Part shown: positions 8,124 through 17,067 of the stretch, in pieces
Layout: each line of letters begins with the position of its first letter
How positions within the stretch are numbered: the stretch's first letter is position 1
NCBI RefSeq assembly: GCF_028858535.1
Contig: NZ_JAPMOU010000001.1
Location: forward strand, 1 to 64,000
Direction of reading: 5' to 3'
Source of the DNA: Spartinivicinus poritis
Lineage (GTDB): Bacteria > Pseudomonadota > Gammaproteobacteria > Pseudomonadales > Zooshikellaceae
DNA: 64,000 bases
Notes under the pieces: model-generated
What the model saw: the letters and a program-made list of their open reading frames with translations, nothing else
What the model was told of the DNA's origin: nothing
The model's database searches: none
Program-made: the position numbers and the translations under genes

Positions 8124-8160
8124 GGGGTATAAAAATTATTCGTGAAGAGTATAGTTAGGA
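8124..8160 (+). repeat. Dispersed intergenic repeat, copy 2
   Basis: It reads GGGGTATAAAAATTATTCGT continuing GAAGAGTATAGTTAGGA on the plus strand. It differs from copy 1 at only a few positions over about 35 bases. It lies 4 bases beyond the stop of the LysR-type gene, in the opposite orientation to the other two copies. Confidence 0.7.
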
Positions 8161-8164
8161 GCAG

Positions 8165-9070
8165 TTACGACTCTTCACGTAAGTGCTTTGTCTTTTCTAC
8201 CATAAAGTCAATAAACGCCCTAAACTTTGGCAGCATCGCATTCTTCTTATCGTAAAATAAATACCCCTCCATTTTTTTAGTAAAAACATCCTCAAATAAA
8301 GCAATCAATCGCCCGGACTTTAAATAAGGTCTACATATTAACTCCGGACAGTCAATGATTCCCAGCCCTTGTAAACCAGCAGAAATAACAGCATCCACGG
8401 AGTTAAAGGTTATTTTTGCAGGAGGAATTATCGTTTCAATATCAGCAAAAAACTTTAGTGTCTGTTGTGGCGAGCGGGTTTTATGATAGATAAACTCGTG
8501 ATGCTTTAAGTCACCTAAAGACTCAGGTGTTCCAAACTTTTTCAGGTAAGTGGGGGATGCTGAAAACAAGGCAGAAACTGATAGTAATCGCCGACAATAT
8601 AAGTCACCAGGCAATTCTTTATAACGGTTGCTAAACCCGACTAATATATCCACTTCTTGGCGACTGAAATCTGGAATACGATCAGATATTTCTACATCAA
8701 GCTGTATCTTAGGATAGCGCTGATAAAACTCTGATAAGTGCTCAATTAAATAACGATGCCCAGTATAAATAGACGATACAACTCGCAGCTTACCTTCAGG
8801 CTCTTGATGGACTCGATCAGCAAATGACTCCGTAACGGCCAATAAAGCTTGCAGCTCTTTGCAGTGTTCATAGAACCGAGCCCCTTGCTCAGTCAATTTT
8901 AGTGTACGAGTAGATCGTTGCAGTAGTGAAAAGCCAAGCTCTTGTTCAAGCTTCTTCATCTGGATACTGACAGCGGCTGCGGATAGATCAAGCTTCCCAG
9001 CCGCACGACTGAAGCTTTGTTTTTCAACCACTTCGATAAAAGTCATCATGTATGGGATTGCAGTAACCAC
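8165..9070 (-). CDS. LysR-family transcriptional regulator
   Basis: The 301-residue protein has the LysR winged helix at the N-terminus (SFSRAAGKLDLSAAAVSIQM near residues 19-38, then LEQELGFSLLQRSTRTLKLT) and a substrate-binding domain from about residue 90. The GTG start at 9070 is supported by GAGAAGG 8 bases upstream; the next ATG would cut into the first helix. It is divergent from an MFS exporter gene with a 118-base gap, the usual layout for a LysR regulator controlling its neighbour. The effector is unknown. The N-terminal domain type resembles regulators of small efflux pumps, which is only an inference. Confidence 0.92.
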   Translation of the reverse strand: MVTAIPYMMTFIEVVEKQSFSRAAGKLDLSAAAVSIQMKKLEQELGFSLLQRSTRTLKLTEQGARFYEHCKELQALLAVTESFADRVHQEPEGKLRVVSSIYTGHRYLIEHLSEFYQRYPKIQLDVEISDRIPDFSRQEVDILVGFSNRYKELPGDLYCRRLLSVSALFSASPTYLKKFGTPESLGDLKHHEFIYHKTRSPQQTLKFFADIETIIPPAKITFNSVDAVISAGLQGLGIIDCPELICRPYLKSGRLIALFEDVFTKKMEGYLFYDKKNAMLPKFRAFIDFMVEKTKHLREES

Positions 9071-9188
9071 CGACTTGCCTTCTCAACTATTAAAAAATAT
9101 TTAACAATGACTTAAAAATAAACACATTTATTAAATTTAGTCAATCAATATACTTTAGCTTTTCCCCTTACAAAAGTTAGTTGAAGTC

Positions 9189-10391
9189 ATGAGCACTGCC
9201 GTACAGAGCGAAAAGCTATATTCCCCTCCCATCTATTTACTTATGTTACTCATGAGCTTTGCCTCTTTGGTAGCCATTGTTATTACCCCAGCATTACCAG
9301 AGATCAGTGAAGCCTTTCAAATTAAGCCAACTCAATCCACCTGGCTGGTAACAGCATTTTTACTGGGATATGCCATAGGGCAATTACCTTATGGAGTTTT
9401 GGCTAATCGGTATGGGCGTAAAAAGGCCGCACTAACAGGCTTAGTCATTGCGTTGATAGGCAGCTTAATTCAATTTATAGCCATTATGGAAAGCAGCTTT
9501 GCAGGGCTGGTAATTGCCCGGATAATCATTGCTTTTGGTGGTGCATGTGGGCCCGTTGTATCCCTGACCGTGTTATCAGACTGTTATGATGAGCAAAATG
9601 CCAGAAAAAAACTGTCTACCCTATTTCTTATTTTTGCTCTTATGCCTTGTGTTGCTATCGCTATTGGCGGCTTTTTAACGACACATTACGGTTGGCAAAG
9701 CACTATGCAAATTGCGAGTGTTTATATTGTTTTTATTGTAGTTGCTACTTACAGCCAGTTGAATGAAACACTGCCTGAAAGCCAGTATAAGCCAATTCAA
9801 ATATCAAGCAACATAAAAGGGATAGTAAACGCATTTAAAAGCCCTAACTATTTAGCTTTTACTTTATTAGCAACTGCGGGCACTGCAACTGTCTATATTT
9901 TTAATAGCCTTTCTCCCTTTTTATCTATTACTGTTATTAAAATGAGTCCGCAACATTTTGGACTACTCAGCATTATTACATCAGTAGGGCTACTCATCGG
10001 TTCTTATTTATCCGGCAAAGCCAGCCTTAAATATTGTGGTAGAAAAATTCTGATGCTTGGTATCATGATTCTACTTAGCAGCAGTATCATTTTATTTACT
10101 CTGTTTAAAGCAACTTTTATAAATACCTTCAGTTTATTTGTACCAGCATTTTTCTTATTTATAGGCGTAGCGCTAATCCTGCCTAATGCTACAACCCTTG
10201 CAATGACTTGTGTTGAGGATAAGGCCAATGGCGCAGGGTTGATGAATACAAATAATTTACTACTGACAGGCATCGGTGTTTCATTGAGCGGCCACTTTGC
10301 AAAAAGCAGCCTACTAACGCTGCCTATCGCGGTGTTAACCATTTCTGTTGTATGCATAGCTATTCTTATATTGATAACAAAAAGTAAATAA
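9189..10391 (+). CDS. MFS drug-efflux-type transporter (Bcr/CflA-like)
   Basis: The 400-residue protein has about twelve membrane segments. The first helix pair carries ITPALPEISEAF and the loop between helices 2 and 3 has YGVLANRYGRKKA, the MFS motif A. Motif C-like sequence follows helix 5, as in proton-driven 12-segment exporters. It should sit in the inner membrane and export a small molecule. It is divergent from the LysR gene, which probably regulates it. Substrate unknown. The end is followed by a GAGGCTGTCGCAAAAC word that resembles an insertion-sequence end. Confidence 0.88.
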   Translation: MSTAVQSEKLYSPPIYLLMLLMSFASLVAIVITPALPEISEAFQIKPTQSTWLVTAFLLGYAIGQLPYGVLANRYGRKKAALTGLVIALIGSLIQFIAIMESSFAGLVIARIIIAFGGACGPVVSLTVLSDCYDEQNARKKLSTLFLIFALMPCVAIAIGGFLTTHYGWQSTMQIASVYIVFIVVATYSQLNETLPESQYKPIQISSNIKGIVNAFKSPNYLAFTLLATAGTATVYIFNSLSPFLSITVIKMSPQHFGLLSIITSVGLLIGSYLSGKASLKYCGRKILMLGIMILLSSSIILFTLFKATFINTFSLFVPAFFLFIGVALILPNATTLAMTCVEDKANGAGLMNTNNLLLTGIGVSLSGHFAKSSLLTLPIAVLTISVVCIAILILITKSK

Positions 10392-10513
10392 CCCACCATC
10401 TTAAAGAGGCTGTCGCAAAACTTTGCAGATATGGAGTAACAAGATGTCCTGTAGCTAGGGCATGAGAGCCTTTGCTATGTAATAAATATTTGGCTTAACC
10501 TGTTTTCATAGAA

Positions 10514-10533
10514 AGTAGTTAGCTTTAACTACT
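10514..10533 (-). terminator. Hairpin overlapping the stop of the solute-binding protein gene
   Basis: AGTAGTTA at 10514-10521 pairs with TAACTACT at 10526-10533 around a 4-base loop. On the minus strand a short TTTC follows. The upstream arm includes the stop codon of the gene ending at 10525. Confidence 0.45.
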
Positions 10534-11265
10534 AAGATGATATTTTTTTAGTATTTTATTCCACTCATTATTTTCTTTAATATTCTTTGTTACATCTAAA
10601 ATAAATTGGTGTAACTTCTTAAGCTGTGGATTGGTAAATATACAATGCCCAAAGGTGTAGGGTGGTTTTTTAGATAAATAGATGTTAGGCACATTCATCT
10701 CTTTTAATAAGTACTTAGTTGATGCCATAGACATTATACCGATATCAGCTCTATTGGAGTTAACCATTTTAATTGCTGCCGGCCAGTTTGGCGCTTCGGC
10801 AATAACATTTATATCATAATATTTATAATCTTTATCTGAAAAAAAACGATGCCCAAGAATACCAATAATAGATACCCCCCTAAAAGACTCCATACTCTCA
10901 AACTCAAATGGCTTACTTTTATGCGATATAATAGCGTTTTCATCTGGTATAATGGGATCTGACCATAGGTATTTTATTTTTTCACCATCTCCAAACCATA
11001 ATGGATACGCAAAAATGACAATTTCATAGTTTCCTGTCATTAAGTGTTTATCCAAACGTTTTCTTGGAATATACCTTACTGAAAAGTGGTATTTGCCATG
11101 AGATAGTTTGCTTAATAGCGATGCAAAATCGTAGATTAGCCCTGTTTGCTGTTTAGTATCAATAACAAATGGCTGAAAATCATAGTAAGTATAAGCCGTT
11201 ACTTTTTCCTTAGCATATAGGAAATGACTAAGAAAAAGAGTAAACCAGAGCATTACTATTTTCAT
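10525..11265 (-). CDS. Solitary periplasmic solute-binding protein (SBP family 3)
   Basis: The 246-residue protein begins with a signal peptide (MKIVMLWFTLFLSHFLYA) and has the fold pattern of amino-acid-type binding proteins: AYTYYDFQPFVID near the mature start, then RYIPRKRLDKHL, a LWSDPIIPDENAIIS hinge segment and NRADIGIMSM. No ABC permease or ATPase gene lies beside it, so it may serve a distant transporter or another role such as sensing. The gene sits between an MFS exporter (convergent) and the end of the pigment cluster. Ligand unknown. Confidence 0.82.
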   Translation of the reverse strand: MKIVMLWFTLFLSHFLYAKEKVTAYTYYDFQPFVIDTKQQTGLIYDFASLLSKLSHGKYHFSVRYIPRKRLDKHLMTGNYEIVIFAYPLWFGDGEKIKYLWSDPIIPDENAIISHKSKPFEFESMESFRGVSIIGILGHRFFSDKDYKYYDINVIAEAPNWPAAIKMVNSNRADIGIMSMASTKYLLKEMNVPNIYLSKKPPYTFGHCIFTNPQLKKLHQFILDVTKNIKENNEWNKILKKYHLSS

Positions 11266-11419
11266 CTACATCTTAAGACCTGCTAACACTAACTATGAAT
11301 AATATAGAAGTACTGACATCACATAGCAACAATCTAAAATAGGATATAAACTAGCCCCTTTGCAAGAATCAGCTTTAGTAACCTTAAAAAAGCATTTGGC
11401 TTTCAATCAGACAAACCTT

Positions 11420-11456
11420 TCTGAGGTAAGCTTCCTCCAACTACTGTTACCTCAGA
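11420..11456 (-). terminator. Stem-loop downstream of the aryl polyene operon
   Basis: TCTGAGGTAA at 11420-11429 and TTACCTCAGA at 11447-11456 form a perfect 10-bp stem with a 17-base loop. It lies 61 bases after the last gene of the cluster. The T-run on the minus strand is poor, so factor-independent termination is uncertain. Confidence 0.5.
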
Positions 11457-11516
11457 GTATCCTTCGTTTTCAACAACCTGCTCTTAGTAAAAATAACTAA
11501 CTAGCGCTAAAAAGGT

Positions 11517-12743
11517 TTAATCCCAGCGCTTAAAAATTAACGAGGTATTTACTCCACCAAAAGCAAAATTATTGCTGGTGATATATTCACAGTTCAACTC
11601 GCGGCCTTCACCCATAATATAATCAAGCTCACCACACTGGTCGTCTACTTCGGTTAGATTAATGGTAGGGGCAAACCAGTTATTATTCATCATTTCAATG
11701 GATAACCAGGCTTCAATTGCTCCACAGGCCCCGAGAGTATGCCCCAAATAGCTTTTTTGAGAACTGATTGGCATGATATTGCCGTATACTTGCTCAGTTG
11801 CTTGGGTTTCTGCAATATCGCCACGATCAGTGGCAGTACCATGAGCACTGACATAACCAATGGCTTCGGGTGCTAACTCAGCATCTTTTAGCGCCAGCTC
11901 CATTGCAATAGCCATGGTTTCAGCATTCGGCTGGGTAACATGGGCACCATCAGTATTGGAGCCAAACCCGACAATTTCAGCATAGATAGGCGCCCCTCTA
12001 GCAATTGCATGTTCTAATTCTTCAAGAATTAGCGTGCCAGCTCCTTCACCAATGACCAATCCATCACGGGCTTTGTCGAACGGACGTGGGGTTAATTCCG
12101 GGGTATCATTTTTAGTGCTGGTAGCAAATAGTGTATCAAATACCATAGCTTCCGTTGGGCAAAGCTCTTCTGCTCCACCCGCTACCATCATATCTTGCAT
12201 ACCGTATTTAATGGCTTCATAGGCAAAACCGATAGCCTGGCTACCTGAGGTACATGCACTACTGGTAGGAATAAGCCGTCCGGTTAATCCAAAAAATAAA
12301 CCAATATTAACTGCTGCCGTATGACTCATCATTTGGATATAGCTGGTAGCCGTTACCCCTTTACAACTACCTTCCGTAATCATTGAACCAAACGCACCCA
12401 ATGGTTCAGTGCTCCCAACCGAAGAGCCGTAAGCAACGCCCATGGAACCTAGGCGAATTCTAGGATCATCTAATAAACCGGCATTTTCTAACGCCAACTC
12501 TGTGGCACGAGTAGCCATTAAACTCACTCGCCCCATACTGCGAATTTTTTTGCGCGAATAATGGGAAGGGGCAGAAAAGTCAGGTACTGGCCCCGCCAGT
12601 CGGGTATGCATACCTTCAAACCGCTCCCAGTCTTCCATTCGGGTAATGCTGCTTTGCTTGGCTTTTAAATTAGCCTGCACCTGCTCCCAGCTCTGGCCAA
12701 TTCCGGTAATACAGGACATGCCTGTCACTACCACACGACGCAT
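11517..12743 (-). CDS. apeR: Aryl polyene beta-ketoacyl-ACP synthase (ApeR-like)
   Basis: The 408-residue protein is a FabF-type condensing enzyme. The nucleophilic cysteine is in TSSACTSGS near residue 164, and the two catalytic histidines are in SAHGTATDRGD and YLGHTLGACGA, so the triad is complete. In aryl polyene pathways this ketosynthase is thought to perform early chain extension with malonyl units. The ATG at 12743 is chosen because GGAGG lies 9 bases upstream; a start at 12749 would place the ribosome site too close. It overlaps the stop of the ketoreductase gene as TAATG and is the last gene of the cluster. Confidence 0.9.
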   Translation of the reverse strand: MRRVVVTGMSCITGIGQSWEQVQANLKAKQSSITRMEDWERFEGMHTRLAGPVPDFSAPSHYSRKKIRSMGRVSLMATRATELALENAGLLDDPRIRLGSMGVAYGSSVGSTEPLGAFGSMITEGSCKGVTATSYIQMMSHTAAVNIGLFFGLTGRLIPTSSACTSGSQAIGFAYEAIKYGMQDMMVAGGAEELCPTEAMVFDTLFATSTKNDTPELTPRPFDKARDGLVIGEGAGTLILEELEHAIARGAPIYAEIVGFGSNTDGAHVTQPNAETMAIAMELALKDAELAPEAIGYVSAHGTATDRGDIAETQATEQVYGNIMPISSQKSYLGHTLGACGAIEAWLSIEMMNNNWFAPTINLTEVDDQCGELDYIMGEGRELNCEYITSNNFAFGGVNTSLIFKRWD

Positions 12744-13477
12744 TAGCATAACCCTCCATTAACAGAAATCACTTGTCGGGTAATATAGGCCGCATCTTCT
12801 GACATTAAATAATTCACCAATGACGCCACCTCTTCAGGTTTACCCACCCGGCGAGCAGGAATTTGCTTAACAATTTCAGTAACAGGCAAATCATCTGTCA
12901 TATCAGTATCAATTAAACCAGGCGCTACACAATTAACCGTAATTTTTCGCTTAGCTAATTCAATAGCCAATGCTTTAGTGGCACCTATAATACCCGCTTT
13001 TGCTGCACTATAATTCACCTGCCCTCGATTACCAATTAATCCTGAAACTGAAGCCATGGTGACAATGCGTCCAGGCTTTCTGTTCTGAACCATCGGCATG
13101 GTTAAGGGTTTCAGTACATTATAAAAGCCATCAAGATTGGTATGGATAACCTGATCCCAATCACTGTCTGTCATGGCAGGAAAGGCATTATCTGCCGTTA
13201 AACCGGCGTTACACACCACGCCATAATAAACCCCATGCAGGCTAATATCTTCGGTTAATACCGCTTCACACTGATCCCGGTCGCTAATATCAAACTGAAG
13301 CAATGTTGCACTTAGTCCAGCTTCAGTTAATTGGCTGACGACAGATTCTGCCTGTTGCTGCCCCTGACGATAATGCACCACAACTTGATAGCCTGACTCA
13401 GCCAAACGCAGCGCAATTGCTTTACCAATACCACGGCTGGAGCCAGTAATTAAAATTCGTTTATTGCTATTATTCAT
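12743..13477 (-). CDS. apeQ: Aryl polyene 3-ketoacyl-ACP reductase (ApeQ-like)
   Basis: The 244-residue protein is a FabG-type short-chain dehydrogenase that reduces the 3-keto group of the growing chain with NADPH. The cofactor motif TGSSRGIGKAIA lies near residues 11-22, VCNAGLTADN near 88-97, and the catalytic YSAAKAG near 155-161 with the upstream serine in MASVSGL. The C-terminal VISVNGGLC is typical of FabG. It overlaps both neighbours by a few bases, showing tight translational coupling within the cluster. Confidence 0.93.
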   Translation of the reverse strand: MNNSNKRILITGSSRGIGKAIALRLAESGYQVVVHYRQGQQQAESVVSQLTEAGLSATLLQFDISDRDQCEAVLTEDISLHGVYYGVVCNAGLTADNAFPAMTDSDWDQVIHTNLDGFYNVLKPLTMPMVQNRKPGRIVTMASVSGLIGNRGQVNYSAAKAGIIGATKALAIELAKRKITVNCVAPGLIDTDMTDDLPVTEIVKQIPARRVGKPEEVASLVNYLMSEDAAYITRQVISVNGGLC

Positions 13478-13932
13478 AATTGTTTAAAAAATTCTGCAGA
13501 GTCATTTGGCTGAAATACATTTATACTGGCTTCAGCAACTAATTCCGGGTGATAAATAGCACAATCAAAAACGCTTAACCCTTCATCTTCATATTTTTTG
13601 CTTGCTCTCACCTGATAAGTATGACTCATTAATAATGCATCAGCCAAACACGTATAGCGTCGTGTACCTAATAGAAACCCTATTTTTACTGGCTCATTAG
13701 CTAGTTTATGCTGAATACCTGCAAATAAACCGATCGTTTGAGCCATATATTCTAAACCAAACCAAATAGGTATTAGCTGTTGCTGATGGTTTAAAAAATA
13801 AGATTGTTTATTAACAGTAAAGCTTGCTGCAACAAAATCAGCACCATAATCTTCCACCCGACCCAATAAAATCATGGGATGATCATGGGGTAATAACTCC
13901 TCTGGCTGCCAATTGGGTTGTGCATTACTCAT
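13474..13932 (-). CDS. apeP: Aryl polyene dehydratase, hotdog fold (ApeP-like)
   Basis: The 152-residue protein has the opening LLPHDHPMILLGRV, which resembles the FabA/FabZ-type hotdog start, and the long central helix IWFGLEYMAQTIGLFAG. In characterised aryl polyene systems ApeP acts with ApeI to dehydrate 3-hydroxyacyl-ACP to the conjugated enoyl chain. The glutamate of the central helix (GLEYMAQ) is a likely catalytic acid. It overlaps the ketoreductase start by four bases and ends its 5' side next to the ApeO-like ketosynthase. Confidence 0.85.
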   Translation of the reverse strand: MSNAQPNWQPEELLPHDHPMILLGRVEDYGADFVAASFTVNKQSYFLNHQQQLIPIWFGLEYMAQTIGLFAGIQHKLANEPVKIGFLLGTRRYTCLADALLMSHTYQVRASKKYEDEGLSVFDCAIYHPELVAEASINVFQPNDSAEFFKQL

Positions 13933-13933
13933 A

Positions 13934-15175
13934 CTATTTATCTACCACATTATCTATCACGCCATCTACCGCCTTGCCAATCACCACACTGATATTATTA
14001 CCGCCAAATGCAAAAGAATTACTCATTAAATTGCAACTGTCCTTAGCAGCTGTAGAGACTGTTTGGGAAAACTGTTGCCCTAGCTTAACTAACGCTAAAG
14101 CAGGCAAATCGTTATCATAACAGTTATCCCACACTTGTGGTGGTAGCTGATGCCATTGATTGTGATCAGTTAATAATAACCAACAAAAACCTATTTCCAA
14201 AGCACCAGCTACACCTAAGCCATGACCAGTCAGTGGTTTTGTTGAGCTACAAGGGGTTTGACTGCCACATACCCGATTAACGGCTTGCGCTTCCATCGCA
14301 TCATTTTGCTTAGTGGCTGTACCATGTAAATTAATATAAGCAATGGCCTCAGAAGATAACTCTGCATCCACTAGTGCCTGTTGCATTGCCTGCTCAGCAC
14401 CCTGACCTGTTGGGTGTGGAGCAGACATATGATAAGCATCGGAGGACTCACCAATACCCAATAGTTGTATTCCACCGGGTTCCCGAGTAACCACAAACAA
14501 GGCAGCTCCTTCACCAATATTAATGCCATTGCGGTTAGCACTAAATGGATTACAAATGCTATCAGATACGGATTCCAGTGAGTCAAACCCATTTAAGGTT
14601 AATCGACACAAGGTATCGACCCCGCCCGCAATAACAACATCACAGATATCTGCTTGTAATAGCTGACGAGCCGATGCCAAGGCTTTGGCACTGGATGAAC
14701 AAGCAGTGGAAATAGTGTAAGCCACGCCCTCCAAGCCTAAATAATTGGCTAAAAACTCCGTACTGCCACCAATTTCCTGCTGCAGGTAATGATAACTTTC
14801 CGGAAACTGCTGATGCTCCAACTTATGACGTGCAGCCAGCTCTCCCTCATCAATTCCAGAGGTGCTGGTTCCCAGTACCAAACCAATCCGCTCTTTGCCA
14901 TATTGTTTGATGTATGTTTCTACTTGATCAGCAATTTGTTGGTAAGCAGCCAATAACAACTGGTTATTCCGGCATTGATAACGCTGCCACTCTTTACCCA
15001 GCTCAGGTAAAGTATCTTGAACCACACCAACAATAACAGGCTTTTCGGGAATAAAATCATTCCGAGACTGCATTCCTTGTTGTGAGCCTGTAACTAACCC
15101 CTGTAAAATGGTTTGCGGGTCACTGCCTAGCGGACAAACCATCCCAAGCGCTGAAAGTTGAACGGGTATTTTCAT
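13934..15175 (-). CDS. apeO: Aryl polyene beta-ketoacyl-ACP synthase (ApeO-like)
   Basis: The 413-residue condensing enzyme carries a complete Cys-His-His triad: STACSSSAKA (Cys 159), NLHGTATKQND (His 284) and LTGHGLG (His 318). In the Xenorhabdus aryl polyene system ApeO pairs with the chain-length factor ApeC to extend the polyene. Here the ApeC-like gene is the first of the cluster. The protein is only distantly like the second ketosynthase at 11517. It is followed after one base by the dehydratase gene. Confidence 0.9.
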   Translation of the reverse strand: MKIPVQLSALGMVCPLGSDPQTILQGLVTGSQQGMQSRNDFIPEKPVIVGVVQDTLPELGKEWQRYQCRNNQLLLAAYQQIADQVETYIKQYGKERIGLVLGTSTSGIDEGELAARHKLEHQQFPESYHYLQQEIGGSTEFLANYLGLEGVAYTISTACSSSAKALASARQLLQADICDVVIAGGVDTLCRLTLNGFDSLESVSDSICNPFSANRNGINIGEGAALFVVTREPGGIQLLGIGESSDAYHMSAPHPTGQGAEQAMQQALVDAELSSEAIAYINLHGTATKQNDAMEAQAVNRVCGSQTPCSSTKPLTGHGLGVAGALEIGFCWLLLTDHNQWHQLPPQVWDNCYDNDLPALALVKLGQQFSQTVSTAAKDSCNLMSNSFAFGGNNISVVIGKAVDGVIDNVVDK

Positions 15176-15200
15176 AACGACCTATTTAAATGACTTCCTT

Positions 15201-15824
15201 TCATAATAACTGCTTTTCAATAGTCTTAATCTGTAGGCTATAACCATAAATCAGGTGCTTAAGTTGTACTGTAGCGCGCCAGGGGTCTGCATGGTCATAC
15301 TTAATTTCAATAATAGGTTTGGATTTATTATAAATAATTCTTGTGTGGATATCGCCTTGAATAGTTTCAGTTATTCGATAAGCAGTATCGTTAAAAGCTG
15401 ACTCGATAGCCTTAACATTGGCAAATGCTAATAAAAAGTCGCTTAATAAATAGGAGGCTTTTAGCTGCTTAGGTAATAATGGGCTTAATTCTGCACTTAG
15501 CTTTTCTTGTTGGTATTCTAAGGTTATCAGCCGATGGCCTATATTGGTTAAACCTACCATAACCAATTTAGCGCCATCAGACTCCAACTGAAATAACAAC
15601 TGGTTTTCCTTGCCTTGAAAATTACCAACCAATTCCTGAGTAGCAGAAAAACCTTTCCCTAGTGCTTGCACCTTGGGTAACGGTATTGCAGATGAATGAA
15701 CAGACTCGCCATTCACTGTCTGATCAATGGTGCGAAAGCCACAACCAGCCAACAAACAGCTACACCCGATAATAACCAGGAATGTTTTTAACCACACTTG
15801 TTTTTTCAAAATCGCCTGGATCAA
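15201..15824 (-). CDS. apeN: DUF3261-type lipoprotein of the aryl polyene cluster (ApeN-like)
   Basis: The 207-residue protein has a lipoprotein signal ending in LLAGC near residue 28. The mature part contains LEYQQEKLSAELSPLLPKQL and a DFLLAFANVKAI segment, the pattern of the DUF3261 lipoproteins found in aryl polyene clusters next to the exporter genes. A role in moving or anchoring the pigment at the outer membrane is inferred from that context. The start is TTG at 15824, overlapping the TGA of the upstream flavoprotein gene, with an AAGGAG ribosome site at proper distance. Confidence 0.75.
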   Translation of the reverse strand: MIQAILKKQVWLKTFLVIIGCSCLLAGCGFRTIDQTVNGESVHSSAIPLPKVQALGKGFSATQELVGNFQGKENQLLFQLESDGAKLVMVGLTNIGHRLITLEYQQEKLSAELSPLLPKQLKASYLLSDFLLAFANVKAIESAFNDTAYRITETIQGDIHTRIIYNKSKPIIEIKYDHADPWRATVQLKHLIYGYSLQIKTIEKQLL

Positions 15825-17050
15825 CTACACAGCTCCTTTAATACATTAAGCCGTCGATTGCAATCTGCTACATAAGGGTTGGTTTCATCCCAGGCATAAC
15901 CAGCTAAAATCGAACAAATCATGCGCTCCACCCCTTGCTCTTTTTGCTCAAAGAATAAAATATTCTGCAACGAACCATCGTACCAGGATTCAACAAAACA
16001 ACGAAAAGTATCAATCCCCTGCATTAAGGGTTGATGATAGCTCGTTTGCCAATCAACCGCTTCACCCGCTACTTGTTTAACAATCAACCCTGCTGCTAAA
16101 TGAGCCGACTTTAATGCAATGGTGACTCCAGACGAAAATACCGGATCTAAAAACTCTGCTGCATTACCCAATAAGACAAACCGATCTCCCCACAGTTTGG
16201 AGACATTTGCAGAATAACCAACAATTTTTTGAGCTGGATTTATAAACTCGGCATTGGCTGTCAGCTGGGCTAACTCTGTCGCTTCACTGATAAACTGTTG
16301 CAATTGACGGGTATTATCCTCATCGTCATTCACTAACCTTGGTGGTACTACCACACCAATAGATGAGGTACCGTCTGAAAAAGGAATTAACCAATACCAC
16401 ACATCCTGATGCTCAGGATGAATAGTGATGAGGATTTTATTACGATCAAAATTCTCATCGACAATATTATCCTTAATATGGGTAAACAGTGATTGCCTAA
16501 CGGGGAAACAAGAAGGGGTTTCTAAATCAAGCAAACGCGGCAATACCCGACCAAACCCGCTGGCATCTGCTAAAAACTGGCTATAAAAGCGGTAAGCATT
16601 ACCTTGCTCATCAACACAGCACACCTCTACTGCTTCTGCTAAAAAGTTAACTGCAGTTACCGTATAACCATATTTAATCTGCACTCCTTGTTGCTCAGCC
16701 GCATCGGCTAATACCTTATCAAAGGCTGCTCGTTTAACTTGGTAGGTGGTCCCCCATCCAGAAGAAAACTTTTCCCTAAAGTCAAAGTGAGTACACCGAC
16801 TAGCACGACGAAATACAGCACCATTTTTATATTGAAAACCAGCCTCAACCACTGGTTGCAATAAATTGGCCGCTTCCAGATAAGTCATGGCTTGAGGTAA
16901 CAGGCTTTCACCAATGCTAAACCGAGGAAAAAGCGCTTTCTCAACCACCAGTACTGATAACCCCTGCTGGTTTAATATTGAGCTCACGACCGCCCCTGAA
17001 GGCCCCGCCCCTATAACGATGACATCAAAAACATGTTGCTGATTTTTCAT
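15821..17050 (-). CDS. FAD-dependent oxidoreductase with flavin-halogenase signature
   Basis: The 409-residue protein has an N-terminal FAD-binding GAGPSG near residues 14-19 and PRFSIGESLLP near 42-52. Near residues 217-223 it has VWYWLIP, which fits the WxWxIP motif used to recognise flavin-dependent halogenases. A lysine near residue 75 in QYKNGAVFR sits where phenol-type halogenases keep their catalytic lysine. Related proteins also include hydroxylases and reductases, so halogenation is not proven. Set in an aryl polyene cluster, it may halogenate the aryl head group or oxidise the chain. It is not in the basic E. coli ape set. Its stop overlaps the next gene start. Confidence 0.78.
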   Translation of the reverse strand: MKNQQHVFDVIVIGAGPSGAVVSSILNQQGLSVLVVEKALFPRFSIGESLLPQAMTYLEAANLLQPVVEAGFQYKNGAVFRRASRCTHFDFREKFSSGWGTTYQVKRAAFDKVLADAAEQQGVQIKYGYTVTAVNFLAEAVEVCCVDEQGNAYRFYSQFLADASGFGRVLPRLLDLETPSCFPVRQSLFTHIKDNIVDENFDRNKILITIHPEHQDVWYWLIPFSDGTSSIGVVVPPRLVNDDEDNTRQLQQFISEATELAQLTANAEFINPAQKIVGYSANVSKLWGDRFVLLGNAAEFLDPVFSSGVTIALKSAHLAAGLIVKQVAGEAVDWQTSYHQPLMQGIDTFRCFVESWYDGSLQNILFFEQKEQGVERMICSILAGYAWDETNPYVADCNRRLNVLKELCS

Positions 17051-17067
17051 ATAGCTTGTACCGCTAA

